Shown here: positions 11,480 through 23,262 of the stretch, piece by piece
Layout of the letters: the number at the start of each line of letters is the position of its first letter
Position numbering within the stretch: the first letter of the stretch is position 1
DNA from: Owenia fusiformis
Lineage: Eukaryota; Annelida; Polychaeta; Sabellida; Oweniidae
DNA length: 64,000 bases
Assembly: GCA_903813345.2 (NCBI GenBank)
Contig: CAIIXF020000005.1
Coordinates: 13,829,375-13,893,374, forward strand
Direction of reading: 5' to 3'
The notes under the pieces: generated by a model
Seen by the model: the letters and a program-made list of their open reading frames with translations, nothing else
What the model was told of the DNA's origin: nothing
Databases searched by the model: none
Program-made: the position numbers and the translations under genes

Positions 11480-12170
11480 GAAACACATTGATGAATTTGT
11501 TCATACAAACTGGAGAAAGTATAGAATTGGGTTCTCCACTTTCAATGAACACATTTTTTGTACTTTCTCCTGCATGTATGAATAAATATTTTGTGTCCAT
11601 TCTCCAACATGCATGAGCAAATGATTTGTACTTTCTTCATTGTGCATGAACCAAAACATTGTTCATTCTAGCGTTGTTAATTAATCAATGTGTCAGAACG
11701 AATAAAATGTACCTAAACCAGTGAGTATGAACGAATTTAATGTACTACAATATCTATAATGTGTATGAAGAGACATTACGCTCTTTCTCCAGTATGGACA
11801 TGAACCAACACGCCTGTGTATATACTTTCTCCAGTATGTATGAACAAATATGATGTACTCCATTGTTTATGAACACACATTTTGTATGAACAAATACTAT
11901 GTACTTTCTCCAGTGTGTATGAACGTACAGAGTATTGGTTAAATAACTAGTGAAAGTACATAATATTTGCTCATACACACTGGAGAGTACATGATATTTG
12001 TCAATACACACAGTTAAAATTTATTGTTTCATATATACACTGGAAAAATATAAATAGTAGTCCATACACACATACACAGAAAGTAAATAAAACAATAAAA
12101 TATTGGTTTAGGCACATGGGAAATTAACCTAGTTTCGATTCATACATACTGGAGAAAGTATACACAGAGG
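11480..12170. repeat. Diverged short tandem repeats with orientation switch
   Basis: A motif resembling CTCCAGTGTGTATGAAC plus an AAATAT-TGTACTTT block recurs many times at irregular 35-60 bp spacing. From about 11540 to 11930 it reads on the plus strand. From about 11940 to 12160, and also at 11495-11520, it reads as its reverse complement. ORFs here are by-products of the repeat. Confidence 0.65.
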
Positions 12171-12479
12171 AGTGTGACTCAGAAAATGTGACTCAAAAAC
12201 AGTTAAAAGTTGGACTTTTAGAAAGGTCACCAGACAGAATCTATTGCATTTTTGAGAAAGTGTGCCAAATATACTATTTGAAATTATAGAAGCTTTTGAA
12301 AATTTGAATTCATTCCTAAAAATAGAAAAAATTAGAAACTGCTTTAGAAAGCAATCCATTCTCTTTTTATGATCACAAGTTTTGTTTCAGACAACTTTTC
12401 AAAATTTCAAAGCTCCTATGACATGTATGATTTAGAGTAATATATTGGGCACATTTTCTGAGAAGTCTTTCACATGATG

Positions 12480-13545
12480 TTTAGGGTAATTCATTCATAC
12501 AAACTAGAGAGAGTATGAGAATATTGATTAATCCAATCTGAGTAATATGATAGATAGTTGGTTCTTCAACTAGAGAGGTTTACTTAGATTTTGAATATCA
12601 AATAGATTTGGATCAAGTGTTATAAAGAATCTGATCTTCTTAACTTAACTTTGAGCATGCAGATAAATATTCAATGGATTTACATAAAATGCAGAGTTCC
12701 TGTGACAATGGCATTTATTTTTAATGATCAAGAAAGTACTTTGCACCCTCCCGCAAAATTAGGAAGAAGCGAAAGCTTTCATTCTGGTACACATCGCATC
12801 TAGAAACATGTCCGTGTGTCTATCATGTAAGAAGAGAGGGTCAAGGTATTCCACGATGGAGCATTTTGGAAACCTTTCTTAGAAATTGCTATGCTGAAAA
12901 TGGGCTATTGTTACTCGAGTCTCTAGCCAATTCTTCAGTGGCCATAGAATATGGTAAGGCTATCGGTATACACTATGCACAAGTAATGCAGATTGCTCCG
13001 ATTTTCACTACGGCGCCATGCCGATTGAGTATTTTGTTCAAATTGAATACAATATTGAACAAACGGAGCAAATGTGACCCAGGCATCAGTGTAGTATGAA
13101 TTTATTTTGTTAGGATGCCAGTCAGAGCTCTTGATGCAAGTACCAAGTTTGCAAACATGCATGTCAACCATGACCAATTAGAAAAGTGCACCCCTTCTAT
13201 ATGATAATATAAACCCTTCCAACACCTTGGTTTAGCTTTGGATCACTATGCTATCACTATGTGGCAGAAATGCATTCTGATTGGATATAAATGATCACAT
13301 GACTTAGTTCACCAAGGTATCAGGAGATGGCATGCCAAAATGTAAAATCTCTAGTAGTGTAAATCCCTGAAGAGATATCTAGCATTTCGAACAATAACAT
13401 AAGAAAACATAATAATTTAATTGGCTACTTAACTTATTCGTGATTGCAGTAGTCGTTGAGCTCATTGCTCCCAAAATGACCTTGATATGGCCCAGCTTCG
13501 CCGCATTGAAACCAGACATCGGTCATCATTGGTAATCATGCTCAC
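12480..13545. other. Non-coding stretch without a recognisable gene
   Basis: Small ORFs (for example 12866-13099) match nothing I recognise. A short motif around AGAGATTTTACATTTTGG plus GCATGCCA occurs at about 10370-10395 on the plus strand and inverted at about 13330-13355, suggesting another low-copy dispersed repeat. Confidence 0.4.
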
Positions 13546-13634
13546 CCCGGCACTGTCCGATACTATGTTGTCGTAAAACAAGTTGCGACCTCTTGAGTCT
13601 AGTGGTACATACTGTAGGACATCCAGAACTTTCT
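13546..13634 (-). CDS. Possible isolated coding exon, unknown protein
   Basis: On the minus strand a TTTCAG acceptor precedes 13634 and a GGG/GTGAGC donor follows 13546. The 89-bp segment between is open and reads KVLDVLQYVPLDSRG, then NLFYDNIVSDSAG. It lies in a longer open frame (13462-13671) that is richer in GC than its surroundings. I recognise no domain and see no partner exons. It may be an exon of a gene outside the window, a transposon relic, or chance. Confidence 0.22.
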
Positions 13635-13980
13635 GAAACGTAAAGGACCTCGAGAAAGCCTTTGTTACCAATTTTGTTATTTTATTTGAAGCTTCTTTTA
13701 CGCTTTTTTATATATAGATGTTGATAGTACTATCTGAGGTGATTGGAGTCATATTATTAACAGTTTATAACCAAAAGACATCTAACGTACCTGTTCAAAT
13801 TAATCAATTTATTTTTTCGTAATATAAAAGTTTTACCTTCTGTAATATTCTCCTCATATGACTGTGCTAAGTCAGCTGTTTCAACTATGTAGTAACGAGT
13901 AATATGGAGGTTTCTTCAAATGTGTCTTGAACTTTCGAATTAAATTCGACAAAAGTTGTCTAATCTGTTGGTTTATTGAA

Positions 13981-14164
13981 TAAAACGAAGTGTATGTGTT
14001 GACTACACGGTGACAAAGCTCAGAATGTCTTTCTATACACTCTACCTTCACCACGAAAACATCCACTCACTCACATAACTCTACATTGAACTGAACTCAT
14101 CGTTCAGCCAATAGAAAGCATTTATGTTCTAAAGTCGCTACGCTCCACCGAACATAAATAGCCA
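13981..14164 (+). repeat. 184-bp exact dispersed repeat, copy 2
   Basis: Identical to 6051-6234, including the hairpin at its 3' end. Flanking sequences are unrelated to those of copy 1, so the repeat boundaries are 13981 and 14164. Complete identity implies a recent copy or recent gene conversion. Confidence 0.85.
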
Positions 14165-15233
14165 GTATATTCAAATCACAAATACGATATCATACAATTA
14201 CAATAAGGGTCTAGTGCACTTTCCATTATGATATCCCCATGAACAAAATGAATCATTTTTAGGTGTAACATAAAGAATACAATGTCACATAATACTGTGG
14301 AAAATATTTGAGCGTTTGGACCCACATGAGCTGAGGTGGAGGTCATTTAGTTCAGCAAGGGTGTATTGACTTGCCATTGAATGGGCTCCATTGACTTAAC
14401 ATGTGGATATCATCAATTCCAATAGAGGCCATTGGTTTCTATTGATTTTCACAAAAATACCTAAAATACACTATGACCTGAATCGATTGCAAATTAAATT
14501 ATTTCACAGTATGACACAAATGATATATCACATCAGATGTGCAAATATAAAGTTTGCAATCGATTCAGGTCATACTTCAAATTAAAAGATTATACATTTT
14601 TTCCATAATTTCTTTCCTACAAAATGGCTATAGAAAAATGCTTCAAAAGCAACTTTTACACTAATGAAATCCCATACAACTTTGTAAATCCAAAGATTAT
14701 ACTTTTATGTTTCATTAATTAATAACATATTTGGATAATATGTTGGGATGTGTAGGATGCAAATGGATTTTGACAGACACAAAAAGACTTCTTGGTTTGG
14801 CATCTCTACCCCTGTACACTTTATGATTGAATATTGGCCCTAATAAGTGGCCCATTCATCAATACAGTGCTGAATATAGGTCAACAAGATACTAGTGTAC
14901 ATATACAGGGTGTCCAATAAATAAGGTGAAAGATATTGTAACTTTCTTAATATTGCACCAATCCTGATGAAATTTTCAGAGTTTGTAGCCCAAACCTTTT
15001 TACCTTTATTCTGTAAATTTAAAGCGTCTTCTATTTGATTGGCCAGAGTTGTGGTTGCTATAGAAACCAAAACAACAAAAAGGCGGGGCAAGTTTGTTTA
15101 CGTCACAACTTTCCAAAACATATTTATTCTTTCTGATACCTTTATTCATACTCCCAAGTCTATTACTACCACAAATACAACTACAGATACAATATAAAAA
15201 ACAGTCCATAAGTCCCATTGTTATGAAAATAAG

Positions 15234-15463
15234 CTATTCAGCATAATGTCCATCTCTAGCTATACACTTATTATGCCTATTCACCCTCTCTCTAAACACA
15301 CTTATGAACCCATTCTCGCCCATTTCCTGAAGTCTTGCTAAGACATGTGATCTGAGTTCATCAGTGCTTCCAAATTTATTTCCTCATAAGTCACGCTTGA
15401 GTTCTGCATATAAGTAAAAGTCATTGGGTGCAAGGTCTGGGGAATATGGAGGATGTGTAAGTA
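15234..15463 (-). pseudogene. Mariner transposase, C-terminal fragment (left arm)
   Basis: Translated on the minus strand from 15463, this shows HPPYSPDLAPNDFYL, the block holding the third catalytic Asp of mariner transposases (PYSPDLAPxDxxLF). After one in-frame stop (TGA at 15384-15386) comes a helical tail ending in NRHNKCIARDGHYAE and a natural stop at 15234. The N-terminal DNA-binding part and the first two catalytic Asp residues are absent. It is non-functional. Confidence 0.85.
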
Positions 15464-15508
15464 GGGATAGCCCCAGTGCCCTAATAGTTTCACTAGTGAG
15501 CATAGCTG

Positions 15509-15639
15509 TGTGTGAACTCAGATCAAATGTCTTAGTAAGACTTCAGGAAATGGGCAAGAATGGGTTTGAAAGTGTGTTTAGAGAGTGGGTGAATAGGCAT
15601 AAGAAGTGTATAGCTAGAGATGGACATTATGTTAAATAG
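15509..15639 (+). pseudogene. Mariner transposase, C-terminal fragment (right arm)
   Basis: The plus-strand copy in the right arm ends in NRHKKCIARDGHYVK and a TAG, closely matching the minus-strand fragment at 15234-15463. It is shorter and lacks the SPDLAP block. Its sequence differs from the left arm at several codons, so the arms have diverged since the palindrome formed. Confidence 0.8.
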
Positions 15640-17129
15640 CTTATTTCATAGCAATGGGACTTTAGGGCTGTTTTCATATTGTATTTGTTGTAGTAATAGA
15701 CCTGGGAGTATGAATAAAGCTATCAGAAAAAATAAATATGTTTTGGAAAGTTGTGACGTAAACAAACTTGCCCCACTTTTTTGTTGTTTCGGTTGCTATA
15801 GCAACCACAACTCTGACCAATCAAATAGAAGATGCTTTAAATTCACAGAATAAAGGTAAAAAGGTTTGGGCTACAAACTCTGAAAATTTCATCAAGATTG
15901 GTGCAATATTAAGAAAGTTACAATATCTTTCACCTTATTTATTGGACACCCTGTAAATGTAATAATAAAAGCAGTATATTTATTTTGAAAAATCAGATGA
16001 ATTTATTTTTTTCATGGGGAGATCATAATGGAGGGTGGAGGGTGCACTAGATCCTTTATGTCTTATAAATAAGTACTGCCTTTCCATCCATAATTGATGT
16101 TGATGAAGATTGTGTTTCCAGTTTGATTTATGAACAACATTCATGGTTTTATTTATTATGTTCATTATAATGTACAATGTGATTGATAATCAATTCACAC
16201 ACAGCTAGGTCTGAATATTAAACTCCAGCCAAATAGAGCCAGCACAATATTTCAACCTTTGTAACCCTTGCAAAAAGATTTTCTTGCAATAAAAATGTGA
16301 AAATAGCTTAGGGTACTTGTAAGCCAATCTGATTTTAAGGTAGATATGTCTCGATATTTTTCACTAATTTTCATGATTATAAATACCGATAATCAATGAA
16401 AGGGACAATATTTTCACATTTGTAATTGTATGTGTATGCATGGTCCATGTGTATGTTACCATAATTCTTTATATCCACTTAAAATGTCAAAAATATTGCC
16501 CAATCTATAATTATCAGATAATTCATTCATCACCAAAATTAGTAAAAATTATCAACATGCAGAACTACCTTAAAGAGTTTAATCTCTTACTCAGTCACAA
16601 TCATGTCAACCAAAACTGTACTCGTGTTACATAATATAGGATTATACAGCTTACCATACGTGTGCAATCTATATAGCATCCACACTGACATCTTTACAGA
16701 ATCATATATAATTTTTGAATATAAACTAACTCAACCCATTAAGGCGAGTACTAAAGAATTTGCTTACCTGCCATCTAAAAATCTGCTTGGAACTACCATT
16801 GGATTACCATGCCAAGAGAACCAAGAGAATATTCTAGGGATTATGGAATGCATTCAGCTTACATAATTTGAGAAATTATTGGCATACGTAAAACCTATTT
16901 AAAACAGCATTTATCGTATTCAAAAGCGCTGAGCATCATTGATTCCCAGCCCTCTGAAGTTTGAAAAATAAAAATACCTGGGTGTTAATCCATGGATTAT
17001 CTTTGAAAATGAGAAATATATTTTTGGATTACATGGTGTAATCTTAAAGTAAACAAAATGTTTTAAAGTGTATTGATGTTTTTTGGATGAAAAACATAAG
17101 CGAAATTCATGAAAAAAATCCCCCGATTC

Positions 17130-17585
17130 ATTCTACAAACAACTCGCCCCTCTTTTAATGGTTTTTTCATCGTATGAAAGTTTAGAAATTATTAGTTTTT
17201 TGGCATTCTGGGTAAATGTTAAGGCGGCAATTTCCGATTTTCCGTATTAGAAATTTGTCTGTCGAGGCTTATATTCAGGTTTACAACAAAACCATTTCAT
17301 GGATTCATCTGAAATTTTCAGGGATGTTACTACGCATGAAAGTTTAGAACTTATTAGTTTTTAGGCATTCTTGGTAAATGATAAGGCGGCCATTTTGAAT
17401 TTTCCGTTCTAAAATTCTGTCTGACAGGCTTTTCTATACGTTTCCAACCGAACTTTTTCAGGGATTCATTTGGAATTTTAGGGCTGTTTCCAGGTATGAA
17501 AGTCTACAATTTAGCTTTGGGAGATTCTGGGTAAATGTTAAGGTGGCCATTTTGGAATTTCCGGCCCGGAAACTGTGTGTGATAC
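17130..17585 (+). repeat. Three-copy tandem repeat, ~161-bp unit
   Basis: The motif TATGAAAGTYTA-AA followed by TTAG-TT-GCATTCTGGGTAAATGTTAAGGC (split here for length) recurs starting near 17173, 17335 and 17495. Each unit includes a GGATTCAT-TG-AATTT block and an AATTTCCG block. Units differ by roughly 15-25 percent by eye. No ORF is conserved across units. From 16060 to 17130 I saw no gene. Confidence 0.75.
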
Positions 17586-17892
17586 TATTTACTCTGTGTC
17601 TTGTTTCCCTTCCAATCCATTGTTACTTCCAATTCAAATATTTCATATTCCTAAATCGAGATAAGATGCAAATGACTTACAATTCACACGATCTTGTTGG
17701 TGAATGATCAATATCGTGTGAGTTCCAGTCAAAAAACGTTCGTTGTTTATCTCTACTTTTTCATGACTATTTTTAAATCTACGATATCTCGGGATGCTTT
17801 GAAGCTCTCCATATTTTAATTTTTTAGACGAAGTAAAAAATGAAAAAAAAACGTTCGTTCGATCATCACTCGCATTTGTATATGATGATATA

Positions 17893-19119
17893 CAGGGTGA
17901 GCCAGAAACAAAGTACATTTTCATGAAAGAAGATTCTAATTCTAAGAAAATGCACAATATACAGGGTGTCAAAAAAACAGCACTCCCCCCCCCTTTACAG
18001 CAAAATATATTTAATGTTAAACAGTGTTTCATATCCCATTTTAAAGACAATTCAATTCTGGAGTTACTTGAGAAATTTCAGCTTTGTATGATATAATTTT
18101 ACAGATTTACAGCTGATTATAAGTAGCTGGTATGGCCACCACTTGCTGCTCGAAAAGCAGCTAATCTGGATGAATATATATGATTCCAATGAAAATTCAA
18201 AGATAGGTTCAGCATTGCGTAATCCTTTAAGCACTTTCCTCATATTCTTCAGAAATAAATTCTTACTGTATCCATTTTCAAGAGGACCCCTATCCATCAA
18301 TTCTCCTACCCCGTCTTTCACAATTGAACCTATATGTTCAGCATAGGTTGATACCTGGGCTATTCCCTACAATAAGTTTTATTAAATGAAATTTGATGAG
18401 TAACTCCAGAATTAAATTATCTTTCAAATGAGATATGACACGCCATGTAACATTAAAGGGTTTTTTCTGTAGAGGGTGCCGTTGTTTTTTTGACACCCTG
18501 TATAATGTATTTGAACAAAACTAGTTGTTTTCGCAATATATAATGTACAATAGAGGTAGAGGAAGCAGGGGAAGAAACAAATGGTTTTAATAAGACAAGC
18601 TTATCCACACATCATATACTGTTGTAAAGCAACTACAAATATCCTTAAGTTGACACAATTTGAATTGATCTACCCTTCAAATTAAATGAACTTACATTTA
18701 TAGCAACCATACCCAGCGTCTGATCATGTAGATTCTAGGGGATATTATGGTATGATGGACATATCAAAAAAATGTTTTTAGTAAAAATGCCAATGAAATG
18801 AATTAGAAAAACATTTACAAGCAAACTATTTAAGAAATTTAAAAAAAAATTGAAATATACATGAGAATGGGCCTTAGGGCTTATATTCTTAGGTATTTTA
18901 TAATACAAAATTACTTTAAAAGAAAATTTATATTATCATGCATCCATTTCAAGAAAAAAGTTCAGCATTATTTCAAAAACAGATGAAATGATTTTTACTT
19001 TTAAACTAATGAGGTGGTGTTACTATTAAAACAACACATTGCTTCAATAAATTCTTGATAAAATGGAGATTTCTATAAATCACGAGTTGAGGTGTAATAC
19101 TTTTTTCTGGCCCACCCTA
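17893..19119. mobile_element. Outer mariner-like non-autonomous element, TA flanks
   Basis: Termini CAGGGTGAGCCAGAAA and TTTCTGGCCCACCCTA are near inverted copies flanked by TA (17891-17892 and 19120-19121). It contains a second complete element (17962-18500), so insertion was nested. It ends 75 bp before the acceptor of the protease exon at 19195 and therefore lies in that gene's putative intron. Confidence 0.75.
17962..18500. mobile_element. Inner Tc1/mariner-like element nested in the outer one
   Basis: Termini CAGGGTGTCAAAAAAACAGC and the matching ...GTTTTTTTGACACCCTG end are inverted and flanked by TA (17960-17961 and 18501-18502). A poly-C run lies near the left end. On the minus strand at about 18115-18165 the sequence reads RLAAFRAASGGHTSYL and then a stop, like the C-terminal GGH box of many mariner-type transposases. 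It is a deletion derivative. Confidence 0.78.
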
Positions 19120-19194
19120 TACATGAAACCTACTCATGTTGAAACTTATGTACTCCTATTAGTTTGTTTATTGGTTCAATTTTTGCCTTTTCAG

Positions 19195-20203
19195 GTTCAA
19201 AGAAGTAAAATCATTTGGAAGAGAATATTCCTTTTCAACTAAATCTTCCAGACTAATGATTAAACTTGAAAACACACCACAAACATCAACCACCAAAGAG
19301 ATGCTAAAATCAATGCTTGGTGAGAAGTATGACTTTGATTTTGCTGAATATATCGATCCTAACATTAAGCTGAGTGAGTTTGGTTGGTCAACTGGTTTTG
19401 TCAGTGATTTCTCCGAAGTTAAGGGCACGCTAGGCTCGTTCATTCATTTAAAAAATCGTGGTAACTTTGGTTCGCCCGATTCTCCAGTATCATCTCATTA
19501 TGCCCTTACATGCCGCCATGTCGTGCCAAATGTTAACATTGATGGAGAAGTACTCATAAAGCCAAAAGAGGGTCCAGTATACGTTTTAGGTCACCTCAAA
19601 TACGCCATTGATTTGCCTGATAGTGATACATGTGATACGAACCCTGGTAAATACGATATCGCAATGATCAGAGTATCAGACGAGATAGTAAATGCCCTGT
19701 TTAAAGATAACTGTGTTTGCGAATTAAGGTGTTTCTGCAAATCGGAGACATCACTTGGGAAATACGTCAAAAAAGTTGGATACGCAACGGACGTGACTTA
19801 TGGTGTCATAACAGGTATTGGCGGATCAATTCAAGTTAATCACCAATCAGGACAACGATGGGCACATAACGTCATGAAGTTCGTTGGCATAGATGAAAAT
19901 GGTCAACCTTCGGATTTAAATGGAAAACGGTTCCTTGACAATGGTGACAGTGGAGCTGTGGCCGGGATTTTAGGCAACAACAATGAAGAAAAATCAGATG
20001 TTGTAGCAATGCTATTTGCAATTGCTTCTGGTCAGGAGTATATTGACGTTGATCAACAGCAGAAACCTGTACATATGTCCTATGGGTTCTGTCTGGAATG
20101 CGCACTAGAGGAAATACGCTTAAAAAACGAACTTCCATTAAGAGATATTCAAGTAATGTGTCAAGGTGAACTATGCCGAGAAATTAAAATGGACACTTCA
20201 TAA
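19195..20203 (+). CDS. Trypsin-fold serine protease exon (PA clan)
   Basis: The open frame runs from a TTTTCAG acceptor at 19188-19194 to TAA at 20201-20203. The first in-frame Met is at 19256 (315 residues), but the frame is already open from the acceptor, so this is probably the last exon of a longer gene. The catalytic triad is readable with standard contexts: His in ALTCRHVV (residue 88 from the Met), Asp in YDIAMIRV (134) and Ser in DNGDSGAVAG (232). No signal peptide or pro-region is visible in this exon. Resemblance is to divergent, possibly intracellular, trypsin-like peptidases of invertebrates rather than secreted digestive trypsins. Upstream exons were not found; the 1.2-kb region before it is filled by nested transposons. 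Confidence 0.8.
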
Positions 20204-20239
20204 TGGTGCTGTATAGTATACAAGGTTTGATTCAGATAT

Positions 20240-23200
20240 TAGGGAGTTTAAGCTTGAACGAAACGAACGTGAACGAAAAAAATTTAAGCGATGCATTTGT
20301 ATGGGCAATTGGTCATGTGGGGTCAGTTAGCTGTTCAATTGCACTTGCTATATATAAAGCAACATTTTCCTGAAATAAGTATCATTAATACATATATTTT
20401 TGATATCTAACGAAGTGGTGTTGAAAAGTGGCCCCAGTTGAAAATAGCAGGCCTCGAAAATTTTGCTCATTTACATTGAGCTCTATGTTAATTTATCAAT
20501 CTTCAAAAGACCCCCTGCAGAACAGTTTTTGAATAATAATGCCCATTCTCCTATTATTTTACAATAACATGATTATCTACAAAATAAGAAGGGTTAAATT
20601 TTTTCTTTTACCTAGTTCCAAAGATATTGACGTTTGAATTTTGGAAATTCCCCATTGGCTGCCATTATAAACGGCTATCAATATGGCTTTGCTAAAGTGT
20701 CCTTTTCTCAAAAAGTCCACTGTGAATTTTTTTAATATTGCAGATTTCTATAGTTGATATATTGATTTTAAAAAAATCAAACAGGTACATTTCTAAAAAT
20801 TTGTTATTTTTGATATATTTAGCCGTTAAAAACTATAAAAACCTATATTGAGCCCCATGTTAATTTATCAATCTTCGAAAGACCCCCCGCAGAACAGTTT
20901 TAGGGTAATAATGCTCATTCTCCTAGTATGTTACAATAACATGATTATCTTCAAAATAAGAGGGGTTAATTTTTTTCTTTTACCTTATTCCAAAGATATT
21001 GACGTTTGAATTTTGGAAATTCCCCATTGGCTGCCATTATAAACGGCTATCAATATGGCTTTGCTAAAGTGTCCTTTTCTCAAAAAGTCCACTGAGAAAT
21101 TTTCTAATATTGCAGATTTCTATAGTTGATATATTGATTTTAAAAAAATCAAACGGGCACATTTCTAAAATTTTTTATTTTTGATATATTTAGCCGTTAA
21201 AAACTGTAAGAACCTATATTGAGCCCCATGTTAATTTATCAATCTTCAAAAGACTCCCTGCAGAACACTTTTAGAGTAAAAATGCTCATTCTCCTAGTAT
21301 ATTACAATAACATGACTATCTTCAAAATAAGAAGGGTTGAGTTTTTTTCTTTTATCTAATTCCAAAGATATTGAGGTTTTAATTTTTGGAAATTCCCCAT
21401 TGGCTGCCATTATAAACGACTATCAATATGGCTTTGCTAAAGTGTCCTTTTCTCAAAAAGTCCAATGTGAAATTTTCTAATATTGCAGATTTCTATAGTT
21501 AATATATCGATTTTAAAATAATCAAACAGGTACATTTCTTATTTTTGATATATTTAGCCATTAAAAACTATATTGCGCCCATTGATAATTTATCTATTTT
21601 CAAAAGATCCCCTGCAGGGCAGTTCAAAAGTGATAAGTCCATATTCCTAGGATGTTACAATAACACAACTCTCTTCAATATAAAAAGGATTACATTTTTC
21701 TTTTGCCTAGTTCCAAAGATATAGACGTTTGAATTTTGGAAAAAACATCAATTTGGCTGCCATTATAAACGCCTATCAATGTGGCTTTACTAAAGTGTCA
21801 TTTTCTCAAAAAAGTCCACTATGGAATTTTCTAATATTATAGATTTCTATAATTAATATGTTGATTTAAAAAAATCAAACAGGCACATTTCAGAATTTAT
21901 TTTATTTTTAATATATTTAGCCATTAAAAAATAAAAAATATATATATTGTGCCCCGTGTTAGTTTATCAATCTTCAACTAAATGGCTAAATATTTTGAAA
22001 AGAAGAACTTTTCAGAAAGGTACCTGTTCGATTTTTTTTGAAAAACAACATATTAACCATACAAATCTACAATATTAGGAAATTCCATAAGGGACTTTTT
22101 GAAAATAGGACACTTGAGAAAAGCCATATTGATAGCGGTTTATAATGGCAGCCAAGGGGTATTTCCAAAATTCAAAGGCAAATATCTTTGGAACTAGGTA
22201 AAAGAAAAAACTCTAACCCGTCTTATTTTGAAGATAATCATGTTATTGTAACAGAATGAGAGAATGGGTATTATTACTCTAAAACTGTTCTGCGTGGGGT
22301 CTTTTGAAGATTGATATATTAACATGGGGCTCAATATAGGTTTTTACAGTTTTTAACGGCTATTGTATATCAAAAGTAAGAAATTTTTAGAAATGTACCT
22401 GTTTGATTTTTTTTAAATCAGTATATCAACTATAGAAATCTGCAATATTAGAAAATTTCACAGTGAACCTTTTGAGAAAAGGACACTTTAGCAATGCCAT
22501 ACTGATAGCCGTTTTATAATGGCAGCCAATGGGGAATTTCCAAAATTCAGACATCAATATCTTTGGAATTAGGTAAAATAAAAAAATTAACCCCTCTTAT
22601 TTTGAAGATAATCATGTTATTGTAACATGCTATGAGAATGAGCATTATTACTCTAAAACTGTTCTGCAGGGGGTCTTTTGAAGATTGATAAATTAACATA
22701 GGGCTCAATATAGGTTTTTATAGTTTTTAATGACTAAATATATCAAAAATAAGAAATTTTTAGAAATGTACCTGTTTGATTTTTTTAAAATCAATATATA
22801 AACTATAGAAATCTGCGATATTAGAAAATTTCACAGTGGACTTTTTGAGAAAAGGACACTTTAGCAAAGCCACATTGATAGCCGTTTATAATGGCAGCCA
22901 ATGGGGAATTTCCAAAATTCAAACGCCAATATCTTTGGAAATAGGAAAAAGAAAAAAATTAACCCTTCTTATTTTGAAGATCATCAAGATATTGTAACAT
23001 CCTGGGAATATGGGCTTTATTTCTATAGAACTGTACTGCAGGGGGTCTTTTGAAGATTGATAAATTAACATGGGGCTCAATGTAAATTTTTCGAGGACTG
23101 CTATTTTCAACCGGGGCCAATTTTCAACACCACTTTGTTAGATATCAAAAATATAAGCATTAATGATATTAGGTCAAAAAATTGTGCTTTATATATATAT

Positions 23201-23262
23201 AGCAAGTGCAATTCAAGGGTTTTATTGTCATAACTGACTGCACTATACGTATAAACTCCCTA
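20240..23262. mobile_element. 3-kb foldback element built from opposed arrays of a ~370-bp unit
   Basis: Ends TAGGGAGTTTA (20240-20250) and TAAACTCCCTA (23252-23262) are inverted copies. A shared outer arm follows on each side (about 20300-20480 and 23060-23235). Between them, a unit with a TTAATTTATCAATCTTC anchor repeats forward at 20488, 20860, 21231, about 21585 and 21959 (spacing 354-374 bp). The fifth unit breaks near 21985. About three copies then run in reverse from 22005 to 23080. There is no transposase ORF. Long inverted repeats made of subrepeats recall Drosophila FB and sea urchin TU elements. A 3-bp ATT duplication is possible at the ends. Confidence 0.85.

Larger units (their letters stand above)
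14906..15953. mobile_element. Palindromic mariner-derived element, TA flanks
   Basis: Termini CAGGGTGTCC and GGACACCCTG are flanked by TA (14904-14905 and 15954-15955), as in Tc1/mariner elements. The two halves (about 14906-15372 and 15495-15953) are inverted copies of each other over roughly 460 bp. Both arms carry the same C-terminal part of a mariner transposase, so the element consists of two 3' ends facing inward rather than one gene with short repeats. The spacer between the arms is about 40-120 bp. Confidence 0.9.
14205..16056. mobile_element. Composite foldback region with ~50-bp outer inverted repeats
   Basis: The outer arms (about 14205-14255 and 16003-16056) are imperfect inverted copies, sharing a TCTAGTGCAC block and a CCATTATGAT-TCCCCATGAA block. 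The region contains a perfect 22-bp inverted repeat (14472-14493 and 14553-14574) and a complete mariner-derived palindrome (14906-15953). The most likely history is insertion of the mariner-type palindrome into an older terminal-inverted-repeat element. Confidence 0.55.
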
